Assembly: GCA_030684835.1 (NCBI GenBank)
Contig: JAUXWZ010000179.1
Coordinates: 37,505 to 101,504 of the forward strand
Origin: Beijerinckiaceae bacterium
GTDB lineage: Bacteria > Pseudomonadota > Alphaproteobacteria > Rhizobiales > Beijerinckiaceae
DNA length: 64,000 nt
Direction: 5' to 3'
Part shown: piece after piece, positions 33,720 through 42,244 of the stretch
Layout: every line of letters begins with the position of its first letter
Position numbering within the stretch: the stretch's first letter is position 1
The notes under the pieces: generated by a model
What the model saw: the letters and a program-made list of their open reading frames with translations, nothing else
Database searches by the model: none
What the model was told of the DNA's origin: nothing
Made by a program: the position numbers and the translations under genes

Positions 33720-34081
33720 CTCCCATCGTCGAATACGTTCGAAATCAGCGCTGGCTCTTCAGCGAGCAGCCGCACAAGCCTCTCGATCAGTTCAGGCAGA
33801 TCAATCCGCCGTGTCTGCGCAGCTGCGTCGAGGGCGGGTAGATCGGGATGACGGATCATCACGCGAATGGTGCGGCCACGCCGAAAGTCGTCGAGATCCA
33901 CGCCCGCACGTTTCAATGCCCGTCGCACGCTCTGCACGCTCGATCGCACGTTGGGATGCCGCGCGATTTCATCGAACGTCCAGCCGGCGCCATGCAACTG
34001 AGCAGCCAGCGCAATGCGCGAAACAGGCCACCGCCAGTGTCGGCGGCGCGCCTCGTCTTCATCCCCCGCAGTCGCCATCAT
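33716..34081 (-). CDS. HTH DNA-binding protein, phage regulator
   Basis: 121 residues from MMATAGDEDEARRRHW. A helix-turn-helix (RIALAAQLHGAGWTFDEIARHPNV) and the following RSSVQSVRRALKRAGV look like GcrA/resolvase-type HTH; then a short ribbon-helix-like segment with IRVMIRHPDLPALDAAAQ. Longer in-frame starts overlap the preceding gene. Coupled to both neighbours. Confidence 0.68.
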   Translation of the reverse strand: MMATAGDEDEARRRHWRWPVSRIALAAQLHGAGWTFDEIARHPNVRSSVQSVRRALKRAGVDLDDFRRGRTIRVMIRHPDLPALDAAAQTRRIDLPELIERLVRLLAEEPALISNVFDDGR

Positions 34082-34317
34082 CCTTCGCCCCCTCGATACC
34101 AATCCCCCGGAAACCTCATGGGACGCTGACGCAACGCGGATGCTATTTCGACGGCCAACGGGCCACAGAATTGAGCCGGAGCCGCCACAGGCCGAAATAT
34201 GGGCTCTGGCGGGCATTCCGTCACCTTGGCCTCGATTGGCCTGCGCTCGACCGTCAAAGGCCGGACCCTGCCCTTCACCGTGATTGATTTGTGAACCGTT
34301 CTGCGCGGGCCCTTCAC
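34078..34317 (-). CDS. Hypothetical phage protein
   Basis: 79 residues, basic and Pro-rich (RRTVHKSITVKGRVRPLTVERRP; RPMRFPGDWYRGGEG). Overlaps both neighbours by 4 bases. No recognised family; probably cytoplasmic. Confidence 0.6.
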   Translation of the reverse strand: MKGPRRTVHKSITVKGRVRPLTVERRPIEAKVTECPPEPIFRPVAAPAQFCGPLAVEIASALRQRPMRFPGDWYRGGEG

Positions 34318-34859
34318 TCCGTCACCTCAAACAGCTTCGGCGGGGTCCATCCGTTCGGCAACAGCTTCAGCGCCGGATTAACCGATAGTCCGAGATCAAG
34401 CCGCTTCTGGAATTGGCGCAGCGCATGCAAAACCGTCGTGTGATCGCGGTTGATCAGCCGACCAATGAACGGGGTTGAATCGGGATGCGTCGTCGTCCTG
34501 ATCACGTAGCAGATCGCAAATCTCGCCTCTGCCAAGTCCTTGGTTCTGATCCGCGATCTTAGGTCTGCCGGCGTCACGAAATACGCCTGCGCAATGCTTT
34601 GGACGATGGCCCGCGCAAGCACGCCCCGAGTCATGCGCTCCGCGCCCTCGATCGGCGTGAAGGCGGCGTGCACATACCTGGGCCCGATTGGTTTCATATA
34701 GCGAGTTTTCGCCAGAGGATGCAGCGTGAGCCGGTAGGTTCTCCTGCCCCGCCATGTGATCAACCGCGCGCGCGCTTTTGCCCGATCAGCCTTCGGCGGC
34801 ACAGGCGGCATGGCCCTGCACATCGCATCTTCGATTCCGCTTGTCGTGAGTTCCATCAT
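34314..34859 (-). CDS. DnaA domain IV-like DNA-binding protein
   Basis: 181 residues. The C-terminal half carries the DnaA-box-binding helix-turn-helix signature: LARAIVQSIAQAYFVTPADLRSR, then ARFAICYVIR and FIGRLINRDHTTVLHALRQF. There is no AAA+ ATPase domain. It may bind DnaA boxes on host or phage DNA to recruit or block initiation. Located in the early operon behind DnaB. Confidence 0.85.
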   Translation of the reverse strand: MMELTTSGIEDAMCRAMPPVPPKADRAKARARLITWRGRRTYRLTLHPLAKTRYMKPIGPRYVHAAFTPIEGAERMTRGVLARAIVQSIAQAYFVTPADLRSRIRTKDLAEARFAICYVIRTTTHPDSTPFIGRLINRDHTTVLHALRQFQKRLDLGLSVNPALKLLPNGWTPPKLFEVTE

Positions 34860-35098
34860 GCCCCCTGCTGCGTATTATTTTGGATCAAGTCGATGCCCTG
34901 CTTGGTCGGGCGCCAGCATCCAAGCACCTGCTCGACAAGCCCGAGATCGCGAAGAGCGAGCAGGAAGCGGATGACGGAGCCATGTGTTTTCACGCCGAGA
35001 TCGGATGCGATGACTTTGAGCGGCGGCGTCACGCCGTAGGCGCAATGGCGGTGCAGTGATGCGAGCGCGGCAAGGCGACTGGGCGTGAGCGGCGTCAA
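34856..35098 (-). CDS. Winged-helix (LexA/MarR-like) DNA-binding protein
   Basis: 80 residues: LTPSRLAALASLHRHC...PPLKVIASDLGVKTHGSVIRFLLALRDLGLVE is a winged helix resembling the LexA N-terminal domain, without the protease domain. Coupled to DnaA-like and HNH genes. Phages use such proteins as regulators or as replication accessory factors. Confidence 0.72.
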   Translation of the reverse strand: MTPLTPSRLAALASLHRHCAYGVTPPLKVIASDLGVKTHGSVIRFLLALRDLGLVEQVLGCWRPTKQGIDLIQNNTQQGA

Positions 35099-35952
35099 AG
35101 TGGCGCTCCCTGCTTTCGTCGAGCCTGGCGTACGTCGAGCGTGCGTTGCTCCAACTTTGCGACGGCCATGAGAGTGGGCTTAATCTCATCGGGCGCCTCA
35201 TCGTAGGCGATGCGCTTCTTGTGCCGCCCTCCGTTCAGTCGAGGCAGCAAGGCGCGGGGCACGAGTTCCCAATTAGATGGGTCGGTGTTGAGGCGGTCGC
35301 TGAGGCACTTGAGGGCCATACCTTTCGGCACGGGGCCGTTGTCCTGCTCCCAGAGCCAGCGGTGCTTCAACACATATCTGCGGTGATAGCCAGTGTGCGG
35401 GTTTGGCTGCTCAACGCTGATCTCGACGTAGCCGTCTTTGGATACGCGCTCGTGCCCAACAAACTTGGTGTTGTGCGGCTCCTGACCCTTCTTGAACTGC
35501 GTCCGCTGCGCGTTCGGATGCCGACCACCAGTGCCGGGAGCGCACTTCTTGCCCTTATTCAGCGGGGCCTGTCCCTTGACGAAGCAGCCAGTCCGTCCAG
35601 TCCTCCAGCCCATCCTCTTGCGGAGCGCGTGAAGACTATGGGGACTCACGTCTTCTCGGGGAAACGCCGCGACGAATGCGCTGTGATACTCGGCAATCGG
35701 CAGCGTGGAGTTGGCTTGGAGCCAGGCTATTTCCTCGGTGCTGAAGCGCCGGTGGCGCCCCTTGTACCGGTCACCATCGCGCCCTGTTTTCCAGCCATTA
35801 CGCTTTCGCAGGCCGTGAAGGTTCAGCGCCGAGATCTCGGGCCGATTGAACCGAGTGACGAAGGCCTGATGATAGTCGCTGATGACCATCATGCGGTTGG
35901 CTTCAAGCCACGCGATCTCGTCCGGGCCGTACGTGATCCTTTGGCCCTTCAT
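35095..35952 (-). CDS. HNH endonuclease with duplicated N-terminal module
   Basis: 285 residues. Two similar modules at about 7-60 and 69-122, each with a (D/E)EIAWL-x-AN core, a helix around YH-x-AF, then LHxLRKRxGWxTGR. The C-terminal part (165-245) is an HNH-type nuclease domain (VLKHRWLWEQDNGPVPKG, DPSNWELV). The modules likely bind DNA in the manner of homing endonuclease SANT/NUMOD-like modules. Possibly a free-standing homing nuclease. Confidence 0.85.
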   Translation of the reverse strand: MKGQRITYGPDEIAWLEANRMMVISDYHQAFVTRFNRPEISALNLHGLRKRNGWKTGRDGDRYKGRHRRFSTEEIAWLQANSTLPIAEYHSAFVAAFPREDVSPHSLHALRKRMGWRTGRTGCFVKGQAPLNKGKKCAPGTGGRHPNAQRTQFKKGQEPHNTKFVGHERVSKDGYVEISVEQPNPHTGYHRRYVLKHRWLWEQDNGPVPKGMALKCLSDRLNTDPSNWELVPRALLPRLNGGRHKKRIAYDEAPDEIKPTLMAVAKLEQRTLDVRQARRKQGAPL

Positions 35953-36224
35953 GACTTGCGGCCCTCGATGGTTTTCCCGGCTGGCTTCGGCCCCTCGATT
36001 GCTTGAACCGGCAGGTATGGAACCGGGTCAGCGCCAGCGTCGAACGCGATTTTCGCCGCCTGCAATTGCAGCGATGCGTTGCGGATGATCTGCTCAGCGA
36101 CCGCGACCATCGCATCCCCGCGCTTAGCCTCAGTGGCGATCTGCTCAGCAGACATATTTTCGTCTGACAGGCGCTCCAATTGCGCGAACAGATGATTATT
36201 GAGATCCGCAAGTTTGTTCTTCAA
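35949..36224 (-). CDS. Hypothetical phage protein
   Basis: 91 residues: an N-terminal helical region (KLADLNNHLFAQLERLSDENMS) with IRNASLQLQAAKIAFDAG typical of small phage proteins in early operons. Overlaps its neighbours by 4 bases. Function unknown. Confidence 0.72.
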   Translation of the reverse strand: MKNKLADLNNHLFAQLERLSDENMSAEQIATEAKRGDAMVAVAEQIIRNASLQLQAAKIAFDAGADPVPYLPVQAIEGPKPAGKTIEGRKS

Positions 36225-36517
36225 GCCGCCCTCCCCTGCTTTACCGGCGTTTCACGTGAAGCCCGTTCCTCAGCCTTTGCGGCGCGGCGCAAGCGATCAC
36301 GCTCCGAGCGTAGTTTTCCGAACGCGATCCGGTTCTCATCCATGATCTCGCGGATTTCGGCGCGCCGGCGAATGGAGTCCAGATCGTTCAAGTCGATCAC
36401 GATCCGGCTCCGTCGCGTCACGTATGCAGCCAGAAGCTGGTCCTGAATCTGGCGCAGTTCCGCGTCCGGCTCCTGCAATTGAGCTTCGAGATCGTTGAGG
36501 CGGTCGAGGTCGATCAT
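36221..36517 (-). CDS. Coiled-coil phage protein
   Basis: 98 residues from MIDLDRLNDLEAQLQ; the ATG overlaps the upstream stop (ATGA). Almost entirely charged helix with heptad pattern (EAQLQEPDAELRQIQDQL; IMDENRIAFGKLRSERDRL). Unknown function. Confidence 0.7.
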   Translation of the reverse strand: MIDLDRLNDLEAQLQEPDAELRQIQDQLLAAYVTRRSRIVIDLNDLDSIRRRAEIREIMDENRIAFGKLRSERDRLRRAAKAEERASRETPVKQGRAA

Positions 36518-37182
36518 TTGCCCCACCGTGTCCCGGCGAGCGTCACGCCCTTCCTTGCTGGCTGCTTCGTTTCATCGGCCCTTGTGGCCAACCGCTGATC
36601 CAATGCTGAGCGCCCCGGCTGCGGCTCTCCAAGATCGACAGCGACGTCACCGCGCACGCCTCTCTGCAAGCCCGGCGCAGACGTCGTGATCGGGAATGGT
36701 TGCGGCGGCGCCTGTCTCATCGGCGCGATGGGAGGGCGCGGCAAGTCGGCCGCCGCAAGGTCGACGTTGGGGCTCGGCCTCGCGAAGGTGGCGGGTAACG
36801 ACAGAACCAGGTTCCCGGCTCCGTCGAAAGACGCCTTCGCCTCCACAGGATCGCGAACCTCATCGGGCCACGCGCTGACGTGACCGAGCGTCATGCGTGC
36901 GGTGCCGCGGAACATTGTGAATTCGAACTTGCCGCCCGCAGCGTCCGGAATTAAGCGGACCTTGTTCGCGTCCGCCCCGCCAATTTGCAAACGAAACCTG
37001 GGCCCGTGTTCATTGAGCCATTCGGCGACGCGTCGGCGGAACGCGATGGACGCGCGCGCCTTGCCCACCTTCACGCCCCGGCCAGCCGCATATCGGCTCA
37101 TGCGGACTTGTGCATCCGGCAAAACCACCCCGGCCTTTTCCTGTTTCTCGAGATCCGTCCAGTCGTCATCTTCGCTGATCAT
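36514..37182 (-). CDS. Hypothetical phage protein
   Basis: 222 residues. The first 120 residues are an ordered basic domain (FRRRVAEWLNEHGPRFRL; MTLGHVSAWPDEVRDP) and the rest is Pro-rich and disordered. Early operon, coupled on both sides. Family not recognised. Confidence 0.72.
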   Translation of the reverse strand: MISEDDDWTDLEKQEKAGVVLPDAQVRMSRYAAGRGVKVGKARASIAFRRRVAEWLNEHGPRFRLQIGGADANKVRLIPDAAGGKFEFTMFRGTARMTLGHVSAWPDEVRDPVEAKASFDGAGNLVLSLPATFARPSPNVDLAAADLPRPPIAPMRQAPPQPFPITTSAPGLQRGVRGDVAVDLGEPQPGRSALDQRLATRADETKQPARKGVTLAGTRWGK

Positions 37183-37721
37183 TCTGTTGCTCCTTCACCG
37201 CAGCCACGACCGACCGTGCGGCCGCCGTCTTCTGGATTTGTGAAAATGCGCCAGTGCACCCAGCCCTTGGGACAGTGGAAACCCCACGAGCGCATGTGTG
37301 GCCCGGTGATGAACAGCGTCCAGCAGGGCTCGTCTTTCAGTTCTTCGTCCGGGTAAGGATGAGCCAGCATCGGCAACAGTTCGACGCGATGCGCCGCTTT
37401 GGCCCGCCGCAGCACGACGTCGCCCGCCCGACGAAGCGTGCGCACGTTGACGCCGCCAGCCCTGATCGTGTGCTCCACGTAGCATCCGATGAGGAGCAGC
37501 GAGCAATTGCCCCACGGGTGATCGTGCAGCGCTCGGTTGTCATCGCTTCGCAGGAAGTGATGCAGGTAAACATTGAAAAAGCGATTGCGCGGCAGAATGA
37601 ACCAGCGGCGAAGATAGGGATGTTCCTCGCCGCCGATCACGAGGTCCGGCGTCCGGCGCGTTGCGACGCCTTCAACGAGCATTCGATGCAGAAACCGCAA
37701 TGCGTGTCGGGAAATTCTCAT
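37179..37721 (-). CDS. Cupin-like phage protein
   Basis: 180 residues. YLHHFLRSDDNRALHDHPWGNCSLLLIGCYVEHT is a cupin-type motif with clustered His residues that could bind metal, seen in many phage early proteins. The C-terminal segment has a conserved CPKGWVHW motif. Enzymatic role is unknown. Confidence 0.78.
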   Translation of the reverse strand: MRISRHALRFLHRMLVEGVATRRTPDLVIGGEEHPYLRRWFILPRNRFFNVYLHHFLRSDDNRALHDHPWGNCSLLLIGCYVEHTIRAGGVNVRTLRRAGDVVLRRAKAAHRVELLPMLAHPYPDEELKDEPCWTLFITGPHMRSWGFHCPKGWVHWRIFTNPEDGGRTVGRGCGEGATE

Positions 37722-38686
37722 TCCGCAGCCCCCGCTAGTTCCGGTTCGAATATCCTCGCAAACGATCCCGGGGAGATCACTTTCCGCAGCCGTGGCCGGA
37801 ACTCTTCGAGTATTTCACGTGGAACGAGGCACCCCCGCTGCCCCGGCTCAGGCGAAATGTTCTGCCCCGGCCATGCGCCGCCGCTGCAAAAATGTTCGAG
37901 GTTCTTGCGCCACTGATCTGGCGTGTTGTCGGCTGCGGTTCGCTTCGGCGCGGCAGCGGGCGCGGCGCCTGCCACTTTGGCACGCGCCGCCAACCGTTCC
38001 TTCGCAGCGCCCCGCGCCCAGCCCTCGAGTTGCGACCAGTGCCGTATTCGAAAATCCGGTTTGGCCATGGCCGCCACGATTCCGGCCTTCACGTCGGCCT
38101 CAGTCACCGATCCGCTATCGACCAAACTTCGCAGCTTGTGGAAATCTTGGGCCAGCAAGACAGGCTCTTCGCCGACAAGGGTGCGACACTCGCCTTCGAA
38201 ATTCGGCTTTGCAACCGCCGCCGCGCCAGAAGAAGCGGCGTTAGCCGATTCTTCTTCCTGTTCCTGATCCTGATCCTGATTAGCAAGGCATTCGCTCTGC
38301 GTTCGCTCTGCGCCCGCTCTGCGTTCGCTCTGCGGGCGCTTTGCTTTTGCTTTGCGCGCGCTATGCGAAAGCCCAGCATTGGCCCTTGCGCGATCTGACT
38401 TTTCCCTAGCTTTGGCAAGTTCCTCGTCAACGCGCTTGTGGTGTAGAGCCCCGTCACGTTCGCGGAAGAATGCCCGAATAATGTCGCGCATGGCAGACCA
38501 TGACTCCGGCGACACTTTAGCGATGGCGGCGAGCTTCCAATCTTCAACCGGCAGGGGCTTGCCGCTGTGCCAGTAATTCATCAACAACAGCATGTAGGCG
38601 CCGTGCTGTTCCGCTGTCGTCAAAAAGGCGGTGTCGCCCATGTAATCGCCGACATGGAATGGCATGTAGAGATTGTTGCTCATCAA
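37718..38686 (-). CDS. DUF1376 replication-associated protein
   Basis: 322 residues. The N-terminal 90 residues (YMPFHVGDYMGDTAFLTTAEQHGAYMLLL) are the DUF1376 domain, a winged-helix-like initiator domain found next to phage helicases. A charged, low-complexity linker (about 105-160) is encoded by short DNA repeats. The C-terminal part has KPDFRIRHWSQLEGWA. It overlaps DnaB, an arrangement like lambda O-P, so it may be the origin-binding initiator or helicase loader. Confidence 0.82.
   Translation of the reverse strand: MMSNNLYMPFHVGDYMGDTAFLTTAEQHGAYMLLLMNYWHSGKPLPVEDWKLAAIAKVSPESWSAMRDIIRAFFRERDGALHHKRVDEELAKAREKSDRARANAGLSHSARKAKAKRPQSERRAGAERTQSECLANQDQDQEQEEESANAASSGAAAVAKPNFEGECRTLVGEEPVLLAQDFHKLRSLVDSGSVTEADVKAGIVAAMAKPDFRIRHWSQLEGWARGAAKERLAARAKVAGAAPAAAPKRTAADNTPDQWRKNLEHFCSGGAWPGQNISPEPGQRGCLVPREILEEFRPRLRKVISPGSFARIFEPELAGAAE
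38291..38344. repeat. Iteron-like 11-bp tandem repeats
   Basis: Plus strand: TTCGCTCTGCG at 38291, 38302 and 38324, with CCCGCTCTGCG at 38313, followed by degenerate GGCGCTTTGC. Four direct tandem copies inside the linker part of the DUF1376 gene. Lambda keeps its origin iterons within gene O, so this is an origin candidate. Confidence 0.6.
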
Positions 38687-40116
38687 TATCCCCCCTTCAT
38701 TCCCGAAATCACCGAGCAGCCGATATCGACGAACATTTCGATTGTCTTGGTTGAGCCCGTGCGGTTTTTGCCGAGGATGAATTCCAGCTTGTTTTTGACC
38801 TGCTCGGCCTTTTCTTTGGCCTCCGTCTCCCCTTCTCGATACGCGGTGGTGCGCTCGAGGTAGTAGGACTCCCGGTAGAGGAACGCGACCACGTCGGCGT
38901 CCTGTTCGAGGTTGCCGGAATCGCGCAGGTCGGCCAGGCTCGGGCGCTTGTCGTCGCGGGATTCAACGCCGCGGTTCAATTGGCAGAAAAGGACGATGCA
39001 GACGTCCTCGGCCTTCGCCAGCGTCTTGAGCCCGCGCGAGACTTCGCCGACCTCATGTACGCGCTGGCCGCGATAGGCGCCGGAGGATTTCACGAAGTCG
39101 AGCTGGTCGATAAAAATCACGGAAAGCGTCACGCCGAGTTTGGCCATTTTGGCTTTTTCGGATCGAACGCGAGCGGCAATGTCCTCCACCGTCAGGCTGG
39201 GCGCCACGTCGAGAACCAGCGGGATTTTGTCGAGGCGCTTTTGCGCGTCTTCGACCAGCCATATTTCGTCATCATCGAGGTCGGCCCGCATGATCTGGCC
39301 GAACGTGATTGGCCGGCGCGGTATGTAGGCGGCTTCCGCCAAGAACCGGGCGGTGATCTGCTCTTCGGGAAGCTCGAGTTCAAACACTATGACGCCAGCG
39401 CCGGACGCTGCCGCCGCGCGGGATGAGGCGACCACCATTCCACTTTTTCCCATGCCAGGGCGTCCCGACACCAACCACAATTCGCCCGGCCTGTAGCCGC
39501 CCGTGGACCAGTTCAAATCCTGAATGCCGGTCGTTACCGTGCGGACGGTCTCTTCCTTATTTATGATGCGCTTGGCGCGATCTAGAACGCCTTGCGCGGA
39601 CTCCCCAAGCGCCCGGCGCGTCTGCTTCGACGTCGCCTCTGTCGCCGCTGTGAGCGCTGATATCGCCTCCCCGGCTATGTGCGACGCCTGAACGCCCGGG
39701 TGGGGCTGTGCGGCCTGCGCAATGAGGTTGTGCCCGGCCTCGATCATCTTTCGACGTGTGGCGAGGTCCGCGATGATTGATGCGAAGGATGAAGCCGCTA
39801 GCGGCGATGTGGATGCGCCCGCGAGTCTGGCGAGGTATCTCGTCACCGTCATATCGGGGCCAAGATCGATGTCCGTCAGATAGGCTTGGAGCGTGACGGG
39901 CGATGCGACTTTCTTCTGCCCGACCAGCCCGGCGATGACGTCCCATATCTTCGCATGGATCTGCTCATAGAAGGCTTCAGCGTTTACCAGCGGCGAGACG
40001 ATCGAATAGACGTCGTTGTTCATCAGTACGCAGCCGATGAGCGCCTGCTCGGCTTCGAGATTGTTCGGCGGCTCGACTGTGTTCTGAGAGAAGACGCTGC
40101 GATCGTGCGCGTTCAT
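38683..40116 (-). CDS. dnaB: Replicative DNA helicase, DnaB family
   Basis: 477 residues, family-typical. N-terminal DnaB domain (PPNNLEAEQALIGCVLMN), RecA-like core with Walker A SGRPGMGKSG, Walker B VIFIDQLDF, and motif LRDSGNLEQDADVV near the C-terminus. Unwinds DNA at the phage origin; the adjacent DUF1376 protein may load it. Confidence 0.95.
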   Translation of the reverse strand: MNAHDRSVFSQNTVEPPNNLEAEQALIGCVLMNNDVYSIVSPLVNAEAFYEQIHAKIWDVIAGLVGQKKVASPVTLQAYLTDIDLGPDMTVTRYLARLAGASTSPLAASSFASIIADLATRRKMIEAGHNLIAQAAQPHPGVQASHIAGEAISALTAATEATSKQTRRALGESAQGVLDRAKRIINKEETVRTVTTGIQDLNWSTGGYRPGELWLVSGRPGMGKSGMVVASSRAAAASGAGVIVFELELPEEQITARFLAEAAYIPRRPITFGQIMRADLDDDEIWLVEDAQKRLDKIPLVLDVAPSLTVEDIAARVRSEKAKMAKLGVTLSVIFIDQLDFVKSSGAYRGQRVHEVGEVSRGLKTLAKAEDVCIVLFCQLNRGVESRDDKRPSLADLRDSGNLEQDADVVAFLYRESYYLERTTAYREGETEAKEKAEQVKNKLEFILGKNRTGSTKTIEMFVDIGCSVISGMKGGY

Positions 40117-40325
40117 CGGCGTCCCCCTTCGATGATGCGCCTGATCTCGCGTTCATGGGGCGCGGCCAGCGCGAGGAACTTCGCCAGGGCGTCGATCGCC
40201 GCCGTGTCCTCATCATTGAGGCAAAGCATGGTCGTTACGGCTCGATAACCCTCACGAGGTTTGCAGCGTGCGTGAAGGTCAGCGGCGTGCGCCTGCATGT
40301 CTGCGATGGTGAGGCGGTCGCTCAT
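40113..40325 (-). CDS. Hypothetical small phage protein
   Basis: 70 residues from MSDRLTIADMQAHAAD. Helical, coupled to DnaB and to the DUF3310 gene by 4-base overlaps. Longer in-frame starts run through the neighbour. Unknown function. Confidence 0.7.
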   Translation of the reverse strand: MSDRLTIADMQAHAADLHARCKPREGYRAVTTMLCLNDEDTAAIDALAKFLALAAPHEREIRRIIEGGRR

Positions 40326-40540
40326 TTCGGCCCGCCTCCCTGCAGTCGCTGTATCTCTCTGTCGATGTAGAAGCGCGCTTTTTCCAGATCCTGAATCGGA
40401 TCGGCTGACTTCAGCCCGGCCCGCCAGACGTATTTGACGGCATTTCCCAAGCAGAAGTTCATGTGCTCGACGATTACGATGCACTCAACACCTGAGGGGT
40501 GATCGTTGTAGTGCTTCGGATGATTCACGGCGTCGCTCAT
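40322..40540 (-). CDS. DUF3310 phage protein
   Basis: 72 residues. VNHPKHYNDHPSGVECIVIVEHMNFCLGNAVKYVWRAG is the typical DUF3310 motif, often annotated as a nucleotide-kinase-like phage protein though the biochemical role is unclear. Confidence 0.88.
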   Translation of the reverse strand: MSDAVNHPKHYNDHPSGVECIVIVEHMNFCLGNAVKYVWRAGLKSADPIQDLEKARFYIDREIQRLQGGGPK

Positions 40541-41157
40541 GCGTCGTCCCTCCGAAGCCAGCCAGTCTCAGGCTTCCCGTCGTACCCGCGCAGCCAGACG
40601 AACCAGGCGAAGTCTGTTGTGCCGCCGCCCGGCTTAATCCCAGCTTCGATCACGGCGCCCGGCGGCATGGAGGGGCGCGGGGTGATGATCAGCTTCCGGC
40701 GAAGCGGCGTGGTTTCGAGAAAGCGGGAGTTCTTATCGCCGCAGTCGAACGTCGCCGGCAGCAACAGCGCTACCTTGCGTTCCGCGCGCTCGATTGCGAG
40801 GCGGATGAATTTGAAATCAGCCCGGGCGGAGCAATGCTTGAAGGGCGGGTTTGAAACGATGTTGCGCACCGGCTCGCCATTCGGCCAGCGCCAGTCCAGA
40901 AAGTCCCGTTCATCAAGGCAATAGGCGCTGCGCTTGACAAGGTCGTATCCGCGCGCGTCGAGCCCTGCGTCGATCGCGGCCCTGACGATCCGTCCCGTGC
41001 CGCATGCTGGATCCACGACGTTGCCTTCGAACTTCTCGCTCTCGAACAACCGCTTCGACGTCCACTCCGGCTCGCAGTAAAAATCATGAGGATCGCGCGC
41101 CCACACATTTGCGGCCTTCGCGCGCAGCGATCCGTTCTCTGCTGACTGTGTCGTCAC
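40537..41157 (-). CDS. DNA N6-adenine methyltransferase-like protein
   Basis: 206 residues. DPACGTGRIVRAAIDAG is the AdoMet-binding motif I and SNPPFK is the catalytic NPPF motif IV of N6-adenine methyltransferases. No target-recognition domain is evident, so it is an orphan phage methylase that could protect phage DNA. Coupled to RuvC-like and DUF3310 genes. Confidence 0.85.
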   Translation of the reverse strand: MTTQSAENGSLRAKAANVWARDPHDFYCEPEWTSKRLFESEKFEGNVVDPACGTGRIVRAAIDAGLDARGYDLVKRSAYCLDERDFLDWRWPNGEPVRNIVSNPPFKHCSARADFKFIRLAIERAERKVALLLPATFDCGDKNSRFLETTPLRRKLIITPRPSMPPGAVIEAGIKPGGGTTDFAWFVWLRGYDGKPETGWLRRDDA

Positions 41158-41726
41158 GCCGCATCCTCCCCGAATAGAACCAGTTCCTTGCGGACGTGGC
41201 CGGCACGCGCATGTGCGGCATGATCGAAGATCGCGCAGGCGTCGGCCTTGTCGTAATCGACGCAGTCGCGCGGCAGATAGCGGAGCGTGATCGCACGCTT
41301 CAGCACCATCTGTTTCGTTGCCTCTCGGGCTTCCGCCTTTTGTCTGGAAGTCTTCGGCCCAGCGGATCGCGGCAGGGCCGACGCCTTGCCGCAGAAGTGC
41401 TTTCGGATCGTTCCGGGCGCTGTTGACATCACGGGGATGCCCCAGAGCCCGGCGATGCTCTCCACAGCGCCATGCATCAGGAGCGAGGCGATCACCGCGT
41501 CCGGGCTCTTGATCGCTTCTGGGTTCAGGAAGTCCTCGACAGCAATCAGGTCGGGGTTTTCAAACTGGATGTTGTCGCGCAACGTGCGACCGAGATTGCG
41601 CGCAGCCTGACGGACGGCATCGCCCCTGCGCCTCAAAAGCCACGCCTCGACGCGGATGTGCCCGCCAGCGACGCCGCAAGCAAATCCGGTCCGTGAACTT
41701 CCAAGGTCAAGGGCGATGATCTTCAT
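41154..41726 (-). CDS. RuvC-like Holliday junction resolvase
   Basis: 190 residues, RNase H fold. Acidic residues at D7 (IALDLGSS), E64 (IAVEDF) and the C-terminal DKADACAIFDHA fit the RuvC active site. It would resolve branched DNA before packaging. GC content and codon use do not differ visibly from neighbours. Confidence 0.84.
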   Translation of the reverse strand: MKIIALDLGSSRTGFACGVAGGHIRVEAWLLRRRGDAVRQAARNLGRTLRDNIQFENPDLIAVEDFLNPEAIKSPDAVIASLLMHGAVESIAGLWGIPVMSTAPGTIRKHFCGKASALPRSAGPKTSRQKAEAREATKQMVLKRAITLRYLPRDCVDYDKADACAIFDHAAHARAGHVRKELVLFGEDAA

Positions 41727-41737
41727 GCGTCAACGCC

Positions 41738-42241
41738 TCACTGAATGCGTGTTGCGCTGGGCGCGTCGCCGACGTTCACCGCGCGTTTGCGCGACGGCTT
41801 CGAAGACGTGGAGTCGTCGAATTCCTTCTCCTCGTCCGGGAGCGGCTTGATGCCCTTCTCGATCGCTGCGGCGTTCTTGGCGGCGATGTCCTCTTCTTCG
41901 GATTCCTCTTCATTTTCCGTCGCGTCGAGGAGGTCTCCGGCGTGCTCCTGACCGAACAGAGCCTTCTCGCGGCACATATCGAGATAAAGATTGAACTGGC
42001 GCAGGAAGTCATTGCGCTTGTATTCATCCATGCGTTTCAGCTTGCAGACCAGCGCGAACACGCCGCGATGCAGGTTGCCGTTATCGGCAGCGTACTTGAC
42101 TCGCTCGCCGATCTCTCCGGATAGCTCCGAAATCTGGCCTCGTTTCTCGTTCGACCATTTGACGAGAGCGACGAGCTGATCTGCATTGACGACGCGCTGA
42201 ACGGCGCTCTCGGTGTCCTGCTTCTTGCGTCCACGTGGCAT
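41738..42241 (-). CDS. GapR/DUF2312-like DNA-binding phage protein
   Basis: 167 residues. The segment NADQLVALVKWSNEKRGQ...EIGERVKYAADNGNLHRGVFALVCKLKRMDEYKRNDFLRQFNLYLD parallels the DUF2312/GapR fold (coiled-coil plus small helices), which binds overtwisted DNA in alphaproteobacteria. The C-terminal 60 residues are acidic and disordered. Similarity judged by eye, so moderate. Confidence 0.68.
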   Translation of the reverse strand: MPRGRKKQDTESAVQRVVNADQLVALVKWSNEKRGQISELSGEIGERVKYAADNGNLHRGVFALVCKLKRMDEYKRNDFLRQFNLYLDMCREKALFGQEHAGDLLDATENEEESEEEDIAAKNAAAIEKGIKPLPDEEKEFDDSTSSKPSRKRAVNVGDAPSATRIQ

Positions 42242-42244
42242 GAC

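Noticed and set aside
38258..38280. Short CCTGAT repeats as a CRISPR-like array
   Set aside because: Hexamer repeats without spacers encode an Asp/Gln run in the DUF1376 protein; simple low-complexity coding DNA.
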